Shown here: piece after piece, positions 32,924-41,382 of the stretch
How positions within the stretch are numbered: position 1 is the first letter of the stretch
Layout of the letters: each line of letters begins with the position of its first letter
NCBI GenBank assembly: GCA_018673255.1
Contig: JABHDC010000249.1
Location: forward strand, 29,147-93,146
Source: Gemmatimonadota bacterium
Lineage (GTDB): Bacteria > Latescibacterota > UBA2968 > UBA8231
Direction: 5' to 3'
DNA: 64,000 nucleotides
Notes under the pieces: generated by a model
What the model was told of the DNA's origin: nothing
Databases searched by the model: none
What the model saw: only the letters and a program-made list of their open reading frames with translations
Made by a program: the position numbers and the translations under genes

Positions 32924-34192
32924 TCAGGGGAACGTCACCGTCTCGGTGACGGAGAAGGAACCTCTCACGACCTGCTGTATCTGATAGGTCCCGGAGAGAA
33001 TGTCACCGCGTTCATCAAAATCCACCTCCCCGGAGGCGCCAGTATAGTCGATGTCTCCACCCTCAGCCAGAAGACTGCGAGCCAGGTCCAGCTGAGCTGC
33101 TGAGACGCTTGTTCCGCCCGAGGCGACAGAGGCGATATGGTCGGCAATCTGTCTCGGCTCAGCGGAGCCGGCTTCCAGAATGGCCAAGGCGATGAGGTAG
33201 ACGGCGTCGTATGTCGACTCATCGTACGCGGCCGGAGAGAAGTAATAGCGACCAGTGAATCTCTCCTGGAAATCCTGATAGGGGGCATGGTCTGCAGCGG
33301 GGGCAGCGACGGTACCGACCATGCCCGCGATCACTTCCGGCGCGGCATTGTCGATGAAGGTCTGGCTGGTGTTGGCGTCGCAGCCGAGGATGGATGGTCG
33401 ACTGCGGAAATCGACAAAGCGATCCATGGCGACGCTGATTTTTGCGCCATCTGTCTCGTAGCTGATCAGGTAGATCAGATCTGGAACGCCTGCCAGGGCT
33501 GGCAGGACGTCGAAGGCATAGTCGTGGGTGACGATGTCGTTGGCGCTCAGGTCGGGATACGGCACCGTCCCCAGTACCTGCGCACCCAGTGATTCAAACT
33601 GTCCGGCAAAGGCTTCTGCCAGTCCAATCCCATAGGCATTGTCGATGTGCAGGATACTGGCGATCCGATGTCCCTGGTCAAAGGCCCAATCAGCGGCCAG
33701 GCGCCCCTGGAATTCATCGGAGGCGACTGTGCGCCATACCAAGCCGCTATCCTCGATTCCCGCCACCACGGGTGATGTCGCCGAGGGGGTGATCATGGGA
33801 ATCCCTGCCGGGATCAGGACCTGCTGGGCGACCTCGATCGTGGCGCTCGATGTGCCCGGTCCGATCACGGCGACGACACCCTCACCCACGAGACGTCGGG
33901 CGCCCTCAACGGCGACGGCAGAAACCGTCTCGGTATCCAGAACGCTCAATGACAGGGGATGCCCCAGAACACCGCCACTGGCGTTGATCTCATCGACGGC
34001 CATCTGGGCTGCACGATGCCACGAAAGGCCTCTGGCCCAGGATCCACTGGCGGGTACGAGCAATCCGAGTTGAATCGGTGCAACGGCAGGCTCTGACGAG
34101 GAACGACTTGGGGTGTCGTCAGAGCTGCAGGCCAATAGAAGCACGAGGAGCAGGGCACCCAGGCGACGGCTCAGGGCCGAACAGTGTGTCAA
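32924..34192 (-). CDS. Periplasmic binding lipoprotein (LivK type), paralogue C
   Basis: 422 residues from a TTG at 34192; no good ribosome site, and no better ATG precedes the signal peptide. Lipobox LLLAC. Type I periplasmic-binding fold: IQLGLLVPASGSWARG, AVDEINASGGVLGHPL, VLDTETVSAVAV, VVAVIGPGTSSATIEVA, PMITPSATSPVV. It shares the C-terminal DYTGASGEVDFDERGDILSGT signature with paralogues A, B and D but is more diverged. No ABC permease or ATPase is adjacent. Confidence 0.85.
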   Translation of the reverse strand: MTHCSALSRRLGALLLVLLLACSSDDTPSRSSSEPAVAPIQLGLLVPASGSWARGLSWHRAAQMAVDEINASGGVLGHPLSLSVLDTETVSAVAVEGARRLVGEGVVAVIGPGTSSATIEVAQQVLIPAGIPMITPSATSPVVAGIEDSGLVWRTVASDEFQGRLAADWAFDQGHRIASILHIDNAYGIGLAEAFAGQFESLGAQVLGTVPYPDLSANDIVTHDYAFDVLPALAGVPDLIYLISYETDGAKISVAMDRFVDFRSRPSILGCDANTSQTFIDNAAPEVIAGMVGTVAAPAADHAPYQDFQERFTGRYYFSPAAYDESTYDAVYLIALAILEAGSAEPRQIADHIASVASGGTSVSAAQLDLARSLLAEGGDIDYTGASGEVDFDERGDILSGTYQIQQVVRGSFSVTETVTFP

Positions 34193-34386
34193 GGAAATGA
34201 GGTCGTCTCGGTGGCGGGGTCATCGCTGGGATTCATCATGGATTCTGAATGTATCGGGCAAAGAGAAAGACGCCAGTCGACGAGGCTCGAGAGTCCGGCC
34301 AGAGCTGGGTCCGCGATGTCTATGTAACCGGAGCAGATCCCCTGCAGAATTCCGCTGCCTGGCAGCGACGGTCCTCTTTCCATCGG

Positions 34387-35256
34387 TCACGGCAAGGAAT
34401 CACTGTTCCAATCGCCGAGGTCAGAGGTCAGAACGCCTGGCAGTGGTTGATGCAGCGGGCCCTCGTGGATCGTCGTCAGTTCGACTCTGCCCATGTGAGG
34501 TGCAGGTTGCTGGTGACGAAGGACCGTGTTGAGGACGGGATCGATGCCGAGTTGCCGGGTCAGGAAACGTGCCAATTCCATTCTGGAGACGAGAGCCGCC
34601 GAGATGTGTCGCAGGCCGGTTTCATTGCTTGTGGCCAGGTGCATGATGCGATCGGCCAGGTCGTGGGTCATGACGGTAGAGCGTGATTCGTCTTCGACGA
34701 TCGTGAGTGGCAGATTGCGTTCGTGTCGATAGGTGAGCCAGTCGAGGTGGCCCGAGCGACCATCGTACGAAGGGCCAATGGCCAGACCGCTGCGTATGAC
34801 GAGAGATCCAGGGCGTGCAAGGACCAGGGCCTCGGCCTCGACACGGGTCCGACCATAGACACTGATCGGGCAGGTGTTGGACACTTCACTGTATGTGCCG
34901 TCGTCACCGAAGACATGGTCCGATGATACATAGACGAGTCGGGTCGTGTCCGGCAGCGCATCGTGCAGGCGGCGGATGTGGTTGACGTTGATATCGTAGG
35001 CCCAGTCTGGTGACTCTTCGCACTTACGCACATTACACACAGCGTGGCAGTAGATCAGCAGGCGTGGTTCCAGCTCCTGGACGAGGGCTGCGAGCCAGGC
35101 GGGATCCTCCAGGTTGAGTGCGGGCCAGGCGCCTGGCCGGTTGGGCGGCACGAAGGGGCGCAGAGATTCGGGGTAACGTTGGGCCAGGGCAAAACCGGCC
35201 ATGGACGTGGCGCCAAACAGAAGCGCGGGGCCATGGGGGGATTCCTCAACGATCAG
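34387..35256 (-). CDS. RmlD/NAD(P)-dependent sugar epimerase-reductase-like protein
   Basis: About 289 residues if it starts at the CTG at 35256, which overlaps the CaiB stop (CTGA) and has AGGA nine bases upstream. The first ATG (35202) falls inside the NAD-binding loop: just before it the frame reads ALLFGATS, and GATSMAG is the glycine-rich loop of extended short-chain dehydrogenases. So an upstream, non-ATG start is needed. Further features: VYVSSDHVFGDDG, the SVYGRTRVEAE Tyr-x3-Arg in place of the usual Tyr-x3-Lys, and a C-terminal RmlD-like substrate domain. It is probably a nucleotide-sugar or keto-group reductase; the function within the CoA-thioester operon is unclear. Confidence 0.65.
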   Translation of the reverse strand: MIVEESPHGPALLFGATSMAGFALAQRYPESLRPFVPPNRPGAWPALNLEDPAWLAALVQELEPRLLIYCHAVCNVRKCEESPDWAYDINVNHIRRLHDALPDTTRLVYVSSDHVFGDDGTYSEVSNTCPISVYGRTRVEAEALVLARPGSLVIRSGLAIGPSYDGRSGHLDWLTYRHERNLPLTIVEDESRSTVMTHDLADRIMHLATSNETGLRHISAALVSRMELARFLTRQLGIDPVLNTVLRHQQPAPHMGRVELTTIHEGPLHQPLPGVLTSDLGDWNSDSLP

Positions 35257-36446
35257 AGCAGCCCGTCCTGGCGATACCCCGCGATGGTCTCAGGGGGCAG
35301 GTCGAGGAGCGTCTGCAGGATTTCGTCGGTGTGTTCGCCAAGCTTGGGGCCGCGGCGGTGTTCGACGTCTGCGTCACTGATCTTGATCGGGCCAGCGACT
35401 GTTCTGACCGTGCCGAATTCCGGGTGGGGCAGGTCGATGATCATCTGATCTTCGATGACCTGCGGATCCGCGAGAGCTTCTTCGACCGAGTTCACCGGGG
35501 CGCAGGGCACTTCCCCCTTGAGCAGTCTCAGCCATTCGGCTGTCGGTTTCTGTTGGGTGATGGCCTTGAGCTGGATCACGAGTTCGTCGCGGTGGGCGAG
35601 GCGGTTCTCAAAGCTGTCGAAGCGGGGATCCTCCGCAAGTTCCGGTGCCCCGATGATCCGAACCAGATTCCGGTAGAATTTCTCCTTCGCACACATGACG
35701 ACGAGCCAACCGTCCTGGGTGGGCAGGACCTGGGAGGGGATCTGGGATGGATGGGAGGAGTCGGGCGTGCGTTCGGGCTGATATCCCTTGGTCAGATGCC
35801 AGGCGCCAACATAGCCGAGTTGCGACAGGGCCGTGTCGAAGAGGTTGACGTCGACATCGCAGCCGACGCCAGTCTCGCGGGCCCGAAGGATGGCGCTGAC
35901 CATACCCAGCGCGGCGCAGATGCCGCCATTGAGGTCAACGAGAGAGAGTCCGGATTTCTGTGGTGGTCCGCCGGGTTCGCCGGTGATGCTCATCCAGCCG
36001 GCATACCCCTGCATCATGTAGTCGTAGCCGGGTTCGGCAGCGCGTGGAGTCTGGCGGCCAAAGGCGGAGAGAGAGCAGCAGACGAGAGCTTCCTTGAGGT
36101 GTTTCAGGGCCGGGTAGTCGAGACCGAGTTTCTGCGGGAGATCACCCCTGAGGTTGTTGAAGACGGCGTCGGATGCCGCGGCGAGGGGATGGAGGACGGC
36201 CGCTGCATCGGGGTGCTGCAGGTTGAGGGTAATGCTCTTCTTGTTGCGGTTGAAGCTCTGGAAGTAGACGCTGTCCTGGTCGACGGTGTACGGGGTGACG
36301 TAGCGGGCGACATCCCCGCCGGTCAGGGGGTTCTCAATCTTGATGATTTCAGCACCCAGATCAGCCAGGGCCATGGTAGCCCACGGTCCGGCGCCGAATT
36401 GTTCGATGGCGAGGATGCGGACGCCTCTCAAAGGGGGGTGGGCCAT
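35253..36446 (-). CDS. Family III CoA-transferase (CaiB/BaiF)
   Basis: 397 residues with the family III pattern: GVRILAIEQFGAGPWATM at the N-terminus, RNKKSITLNL, catalytic Asp171 in LVDLNGG, and LTKGYQPER. Family III transferases move CoA between organic acids through an aspartyl-CoA anhydride. It lies directly downstream of a CitE-like lyase and a MaoC-like hydratase. That trio matches the itaconate CoA-transferase / itaconyl-CoA hydratase / citramalyl-CoA lyase set known in Pseudomonas aeruginosa, or mesaconyl-CoA chemistry. The gap to the lyase gene is ten bases. Confidence 0.9.
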   Translation of the reverse strand: MAHPPLRGVRILAIEQFGAGPWATMALADLGAEIIKIENPLTGGDVARYVTPYTVDQDSVYFQSFNRNKKSITLNLQHPDAAAVLHPLAAASDAVFNNLRGDLPQKLGLDYPALKHLKEALVCCSLSAFGRQTPRAAEPGYDYMMQGYAGWMSITGEPGGPPQKSGLSLVDLNGGICAALGMVSAILRARETGVGCDVDVNLFDTALSQLGYVGAWHLTKGYQPERTPDSSHPSQIPSQVLPTQDGWLVVMCAKEKFYRNLVRIIGAPELAEDPRFDSFENRLAHRDELVIQLKAITQQKPTAEWLRLLKGEVPCAPVNSVEEALADPQVIEDQMIIDLPHPEFGTVRTVAGPIKISDADVEHRRGPKLGEHTDEILQTLLDLPPETIAGYRQDGLL

Positions 36447-36456
36447 GTTGTCTCTC

Positions 36457-37308
36457 TCACTGCTGTTTCGTGTTCCGGCGGTTGTAGAGGGAGAGCGTCT
36501 GGTTGGCGCGCTCTACAACCGGGAGGTCAACCATGCGACCGTCCAGGACGATGGATCCGCAGTCTTGGTTGAAGGCGGCCACGACACGTCGGGCATCATC
36601 TACTTCATCTGAAGAGGGACAGAAGGCCTCATGCACCGGGGCGATCTGGCTGGGATGGATGAGGAGTCTGCCAGTGAAGCCGAGTCGGCGCGACTGGCGC
36701 GCTGAGGCCAATAGACCGGGGGTGTCCTGCAAATCGAGGTAGGCGCGATCGATGGCCTGGATTCCTGCACTGGCGGCTGCCACGACCAGGGCTGACCGGG
36801 CGTAGAGGAAATCGTCAGCGGCGTCGGCGTTGATATCGAGGGCGAAATCTTCGGCGCCGAAGAGCAGGCCCGCCATGCGGGGATCGGCGGCGGCGATGGC
36901 CGGCCCGTGGACCAGGCCGCGAGCCGTCTCAATCAGGGCCAGGATGCGGATCTGGCCGGGAGGGAGATCGGCCTGGCGTTCTCTGGTGGCGAGGGCTGCT
37001 GACAGGTGGAGGATCTCTTCGGCGGCGTTGACTTTGGGGAGAAGGATACCCGTGAGGCCGGGGCGGACGATGGCTTCGAGATCGATGCTGAGATCGGCGT
37101 GATCTGCAGGGTGGGTGCGGACGAAAAGAGGCGGGGTGCCTGCCTCTGGCAGGGCAGTCGCGATCAACGCCCGGGCCATCTCTTTTTCGGCTGGTGGTAC
37201 GCCGTCTTCCAGGTCGTAGATGAGGGCATCGGCGTCGAGACCGGGGGCCTTGTCGATCATGGATTGACGGTGGCCGGGGACGAAGAGCCAGGATTGGAGG
37301 CGTTGCAT
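36457..37308 (-). CDS. HpcH/HpaI aldolase / CitE-like lyase
   Basis: 283 residues from ATG 37308, seven bases after the MaoC stop; the open frame further upstream is shadow sequence. The CitE-like opening WLFVPGHRQSMIDKA, then YDLEDGVPPAEK with the metal-binding acidic pair, FVRTHP, GILLPKVNAAEE, LALIETARGLV and LLFGAEDFALD identify the beta-methylmalyl-CoA / citramalyl-CoA lyase family. It would cleave a C5 hydroxyacyl-CoA to pyruvate or glyoxylate plus acyl-CoA using Mg2+. The C-terminal LIHPSQI is also typical. Confidence 0.9.
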   Translation of the reverse strand: MQRLQSWLFVPGHRQSMIDKAPGLDADALIYDLEDGVPPAEKEMARALIATALPEAGTPPLFVRTHPADHADLSIDLEAIVRPGLTGILLPKVNAAEEILHLSAALATRERQADLPPGQIRILALIETARGLVHGPAIAAADPRMAGLLFGAEDFALDINADAADDFLYARSALVVAAASAGIQAIDRAYLDLQDTPGLLASARQSRRLGFTGRLLIHPSQIAPVHEAFCPSSDEVDDARRVVAAFNQDCGSIVLDGRMVDLPVVERANQTLSLYNRRNTKQQ

Positions 37309-37315
37309 GGGACGC

Positions 37316-37822
37316 CTACGACCGGATCTCGGGGAAGTGGCTCGGGGGGGCGTGGTCCTTCTTGTAGACCATGACATTGCGGACCATCGTGAGTACCACC
37401 TGACCGTCCTGATTGACCCCGCGGGAACGAACTTTGACGATGCCAGCTTCGGGGCGTGATTTCGAGACGCGCTTTTCGAGGACTTCCGTTTCGCAGTAGA
37501 GGGTGTGTCCGATGAAGACCGGATGCGTGAGTCTGACTTCCTCCCAGCCGAGGTTGGCCACAGCATTCTCGCTGATGTCGGGAACGCTCATGCCGACGAT
37601 GAGTGCGAGGCTGAATGTGCTGTTGACGAGGATCTGGCCCCAGGGGGAGCGGCTGGCAAATTCGGCATCGAAGTGCAGGGGATTGGTGTTGTGGGTCAGT
37701 TGGGTAAAAAGGGCGTTGTCCGCTTCGGTGACGGTGTGGCCGAAGCGACTGCGGTAGACGTGGCCGGGGGCGAAGTCTTCAAAGAAGCGGCCTTGCCAGC
37801 CATTGACGATTTCATGGTCCAT
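37316..37822 (-). CDS. MaoC-like (R)-specific enoyl-CoA hydratase
   Basis: 168 residues from ATG 37822, with AAGGAG seven bases upstream. MaoC hot-dog fold: FFEDFAPGHVYRSRFGHTVTEADNALFTQLTHNTNPLHFD contains the hydratase signature, with catalytic Asp in TEADN and His in NPLHFD. VNSTFSLALIVGMSV and HPVFIGHTLYCETEV follow. It is first of a co-transcribed run (hydratase, lyase, CoA-transferase, reductase) and would hydrate a C5 unsaturated CoA ester such as itaconyl- or mesaconyl-CoA. Confidence 0.9.
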   Translation of the reverse strand: MDHEIVNGWQGRFFEDFAPGHVYRSRFGHTVTEADNALFTQLTHNTNPLHFDAEFASRSPWGQILVNSTFSLALIVGMSVPDISENAVANLGWEEVRLTHPVFIGHTLYCETEVLEKRVSKSRPEAGIVKVRSRGVNQDGQVVLTMVRNVMVYKKDHAPPSHFPEIRS

Positions 37823-37888
37823 ATAGGATCTCCTTGGTTGAAGCATGATCGTGCGTCTGGCGTGTCCAGTGCAAGTGCCCGGCGTCGC

Positions 37889-38716
37889 CTACCTGGTCAG
37901 CTCCCGCCACAGTCCGGCATAAGTCGTCGGCGTCAGGCCTATTGCCTTCACGTGCGTGAAGGTCAGATCGAGCATCTCCATGTCCGGGTCGAAGGCGGCC
38001 AGTGACCACGGGTGCCAGATCAACGAGACAAAGGCCAGTCCATCACTCGCGGCCCGCTCGAGGAAGACACGATTCACGGCGAATTCCTCCTGTGGTGTTT
38101 CCAGGAACCCGGCCGGGATCGCCTCCGGCATGTCCGGTGGCCACAGCGTCAGGCGACGGGCGCCCCACTTGTTGTGATTCTTCAGCAGATTCTCGTGCCA
38201 CCCGTGGCAAGGCAATTCCCAGAGATTCTCGAAGCCATCTGCCGCGTAGGTGCGTGGCTGGTTGAGGGGGGCTGGAAGGGAATAGTCGGGCCCCCAGGCC
38301 AAGCTGCTGACGTATTTCAGCCCCGCCGCTGCTGCAGGCTGTAATACTTCGGGGGCACCGGCCAGGCCGTGCTCGAAACTGCATCCCGGGCGCAGGCCGA
38401 CACACTCACGCTCGAAGACTCGCTCCACCATCTCCACGCCGAGGCTGATCTCTTCGATGATCTGCTCGGGGGGCACGGCGGGGCCGCAGAAGGGATGATC
38501 GCGCAGTGATTTGTGCGACCACGTATGCGACGCCACCTCAAAGAGGGGATGGTCGAGTAGTTGACGGTACTCGTTGGGGTGTGCCTCGAGTGTCTTGCCG
38601 GTGATGAAGAAGGTGGCCGGCATGTCGTGACGTTCGTGCACGGCAACGATGCGCTCGCAGGCGGCCAGACACCGTGGCGACTCGGTGTCGTAGGCGGCGA
38701 TGTAGTGCGTCGTCAT
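37889..38716 (-). CDS. Polysaccharide deacetylase (NodB-like)
   Basis: 275 residues from ATG 38716, overlapping the DegT stop (ATGA). NodB homology: Asp10 in AAYDTES, ATFFITG, and the metal pair His64/His68 in SHTWSHKSL, then GLRPGCSFEHG. It belongs to the carbohydrate esterase 4-type fold; members remove acetyl groups from chitin, peptidoglycan or small amides, and some act on N-acyl compounds. No signal peptide, so probably cytoplasmic. It is last in an operon with a DegT aminotransferase and a Gfo/Idh dehydrogenase. Confidence 0.85.
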   Translation of the reverse strand: MTTHYIAAYDTESPRCLAACERIVAVHERHDMPATFFITGKTLEAHPNEYRQLLDHPLFEVASHTWSHKSLRDHPFCGPAVPPEQIIEEISLGVEMVERVFERECVGLRPGCSFEHGLAGAPEVLQPAAAAGLKYVSSLAWGPDYSLPAPLNQPRTYAADGFENLWELPCHGWHENLLKNHNKWGARRLTLWPPDMPEAIPAGFLETPQEEFAVNRVFLERAASDGLAFVSLIWHPWSLAAFDPDMEMLDLTFTHVKAIGLTPTTYAGLWRELTR

Positions 38717-40092
38717 CGCCACGGGGCACCGTCGCTGCTCTGCGTGCAGTGCAGGGCAAGGGCCCGGTCGATGGCCTGACCCACATTCTGGCAGTCCGTT
38801 TCCGTGTACCACTGATTGAGTCCGATAGTGATGACACGATCGTAGAGATCGTCGGCCGCCGGGCAGTCGCCGCGCTCGTAGCTGCGTTCACCCGCCTGCT
38901 GGCGATAGGCCTCGCAGTTGTAGGCGCAACTGTTTGCCGTCGCACCGGTGTGTGTTGTGATCGGATACATGTCGTGATAGATATGCCAGTCCGGCCCGCC
39001 GTGGTGGCCCCGCATACCGGCACCAATGCCCTGTGCTTTCAGATCCGCGACGATCCGCTCACCCAACTCGATGGTCTCGGGGAAGAATCGCAGGTTGTAG
39101 CCCACCTCACCGTCGGCATCATTGAGCACCTGCGGCGTGATCTGCTGGTAGGTTTTCAAGTGCTCACAGATCAGACGCTTCACCTGACGGAAACGTCCCA
39201 CGACGGTAGGCATGCGACCCAGTTGGACCACATCCACCGCCGCCTCGAGCTCGGACATGCGGTAGTTGGTGCCGACGAACAACTCCCCCTCGTAGCGCGG
39301 TGGGGCAAACCGGTTGGGCCGCCACAGGCCGCCACCTTCACCCAGGTTCAGGGCGCGATCGTGCAGGCGTTCGTCATTTATCAGCATCAGACCCCCTTCG
39401 CCACCACCGACGATCTTGTAGGCTGAAATGCTGAAGCAACCGATGTCGCCGATGGTGCCCACGTAGCGACCCCGGTATTGCCCGCCGCAGGACTGGGCAC
39501 AGTCTTCGACCACCTTGAGCCCATGCCGTTGCGCCACAGCCATGATCGCATCCATATCGGGCACGCTGCCCATGACACAGGTGGGGGCCAGCGCGACTGT
39601 GCGTTCGGTGATGAGGGCCTCGGCCTGGGCCGCATCCATGCTCAATGATTCATCCACGTCGCAGAACACGGGCACGCCGTTGGCCATGACCACGGCCGCA
39701 GCGGTGGCGTAGAAACCGATCGCCGGACAGATCACCTCTGTCCCGGGCCCGACACCGACCGCAACAAAAGCCGCATGCAATGCACCGGTGCCGGAACTGG
39801 TGCCGATGGCGAAACGTGTGCCGAAGGTCTCACGCGCCACCCGTTCGAAGGCCTGCACCGACGTTTCGGGCAGACTGGCGTAGTAGTTGGCCAGAAAGGG
39901 CCCGGCCCCCAGATCTTCAACAGAGATCGCGCCGCGAATGCGCTCCAGCGCCTCAGGCGTGAAGCCGAAGCGCTCGGCGAGCGACATGAATTCCTCGACG
40001 CCGATCTTCGGATCGCCCTGGCCTTCGATCTGGGTCACTGCTCGCAGGCTGCCTTGAAGGGCCTGCGATTCCCGCTCGCGCGAATCGGTCAT
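38713..40092 (-). CDS. DegT/DnrJ/EryC1/StrS-family aminotransferase
   Basis: 459 residues from ATG 40092, which has GGGAGG nine bases upstream. PLP enzyme of the sugar-aminotransferase family: GTSSGTGALHAAF near residue 100, APTCVMGSVPDM, VVEDCAQSCGG and the PLP Lys in SAYKIVGGGEGG, then TNYRMSELEAA. An N-terminal extension of about 60 residues precedes the core. It is about 24 bases downstream of the Gfo/Idh gene. A dehydrogenase to make a keto-sugar followed by a DegT transaminase is the standard way to make amino-sugars. Confidence 0.9.
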   Translation of the reverse strand: MTDSRERESQALQGSLRAVTQIEGQGDPKIGVEEFMSLAERFGFTPEALERIRGAISVEDLGAGPFLANYYASLPETSVQAFERVARETFGTRFAIGTSSGTGALHAAFVAVGVGPGTEVICPAIGFYATAAAVVMANGVPVFCDVDESLSMDAAQAEALITERTVALAPTCVMGSVPDMDAIMAVAQRHGLKVVEDCAQSCGGQYRGRYVGTIGDIGCFSISAYKIVGGGEGGLMLINDERLHDRALNLGEGGGLWRPNRFAPPRYEGELFVGTNYRMSELEAAVDVVQLGRMPTVVGRFRQVKRLICEHLKTYQQITPQVLNDADGEVGYNLRFFPETIELGERIVADLKAQGIGAGMRGHHGGPDWHIYHDMYPITTHTGATANSCAYNCEAYRQQAGERSYERGDCPAADDLYDRVITIGLNQWYTETDCQNVGQAIDRALALHCTQSSDGAPWR

Positions 40093-40115
40093 AACCAACC
40101 ACCTCCCTTTCGATC

Positions 40116-41183
40116 TTAACGCATGTCCCTTGAATCCGGCACATCCACGGGTTGCCCGTCTTGTTGTGCCGACAGATGAGCGCAGATACCAGGCAGGGTC
40201 ATGTCGAGACCCGCATGGACATCGATCGGCATGGGGCCACCATCGATCACAGCTGCGATCCATTCGTCCACCATGTACCACTCGGAGTGCCCATGGCCGC
40301 CCTGGACACCGTCCTCTGGTGCCGGACGTTCGACAGCAGGTACCACATCCGGGGCAGGTCCGGTGGTCTGCTCGGATTCTGCAGCCAGGTAGCCACGATC
40401 CGGACTGTCCGCGGTGCGTCCCGATTCAAGCATGCCTTTGGTGCCGTAGACACTGTACCAGTGCCTGCCGGGTTCGGACATGACACTGAACCCGCACAGG
40501 ATCTTGAAGAGGCCATGGTTGGCGGTGCGGAAGATGCCAACTTCCATGTCGATCGTCCCCAGATCCGGGCGCAGGTGACTGCCGGTGTGCATGCCCGTCA
40601 CGGAAACACAGCGGTCGCCTGTCCAGGCCAACAGCGGTCCGAGGCTGTGGGTGCAGTAGTGGATGGGCGGCAGCGACGCACGCCAGGTGGGTGTGCCATC
40701 GGGGTGCGTGAACAGGGAACTGCAATCGTGGATGTATTCGGCTTCCGCATAGTGAATCGTGCCCAGCTTGCCCGCGTCGATGAATTTCTGCCAGGCGAGG
40801 GTGCGATCGAAGTAGTTCACATTCTCGGCCAGCATATAGCTGCCAGAGGAGCTTTCCACAGCCTGCACGAGGGCGTGCGCCTCACCGAGGCTGGCCACAG
40901 CCGGCACCTCGCACAGGACATGGCGTCCTGTCGCCAGGGCTGCGATCGACTGGGCCGTGTGCAATGGTGCCGGCGTCGCGATCACGACGGCATCCAGGTC
41001 GAGACCGAGCAACTCGTCATAGTCAGTACACTGGGTCGGCACACCATATTCCGCCGCGATCTCGCCACACCGCTGGGTGTCGGGATCGGCAATAGCCACA
41101 AGCTCTGCTGACGGGTGTGCGGCGAGGACACTGACGAATCCCCGGCCACGTCTCAAGCCGGCGACACCCACTCGAATCTGCAC
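40116..41183 (-). CDS. Gfo/Idh/MocA oxidoreductase lacking the catalytic Lys
   Basis: 355 residues. The Rossmann start VRGVAGLRRG-type loop (GVAGLRRGRG) is followed by VAIADPD, VIATPAPLHT and a C-terminal alpha/beta domain (NVNYFDRTLAW, IHYAEAEYIHD). Where the family normally reads EKP, this one reads CEVPAV, so the usual catalytic Lys is replaced by Val. That suggests altered chemistry or a binding role. It heads the operon with DegT and a deacetylase, and is divergent from the sialidase-like gene (199 bases between chosen starts). Confidence 0.85.
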   Translation of the reverse strand: MQIRVGVAGLRRGRGFVSVLAAHPSAELVAIADPDTQRCGEIAAEYGVPTQCTDYDELLGLDLDAVVIATPAPLHTAQSIAALATGRHVLCEVPAVASLGEAHALVQAVESSSGSYMLAENVNYFDRTLAWQKFIDAGKLGTIHYAEAEYIHDCSSLFTHPDGTPTWRASLPPIHYCTHSLGPLLAWTGDRCVSVTGMHTGSHLRPDLGTIDMEVGIFRTANHGLFKILCGFSVMSEPGRHWYSVYGTKGMLESGRTADSPDRGYLAAESEQTTGPAPDVVPAVERPAPEDGVQGGHGHSEWYMVDEWIAAVIDGGPMPIDVHAGLDMTLPGICAHLSAQQDGQPVDVPDSRDMR

Positions 41184-41382
41184 GCGTGCCTCTCTGGTTG
41201 GTTCACGGCCGGATTTGCAGGGGACCGAGTGTCACCTGCCGACCCAATCGCATCATGATCTGGTCGCCTCCCTCGGCTAAGGGATGATAAACAGGCTTCC
41301 GCGTGTCCAGGCAAGGTTGACAGCGCCACGCTGCACCAGTGTGTTCGTCTGCCATCATGGCAACCGACAGGAGGCGAAGAAC

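Noticed and set aside
34180..34200. TTGACA-like -35 box overlapping the start of binding lipoprotein C
   Set aside because: It coincides with the likely TTG start codon and no matching -10 follows at a proper distance.
35118..36572. 484-codon open frame opposite the CoA-transferase
   Set aside because: It is antisense to a clear family III CoA-transferase with conserved motifs, has no recognisable domain, and long antisense frames are common in GC-rich DNA.
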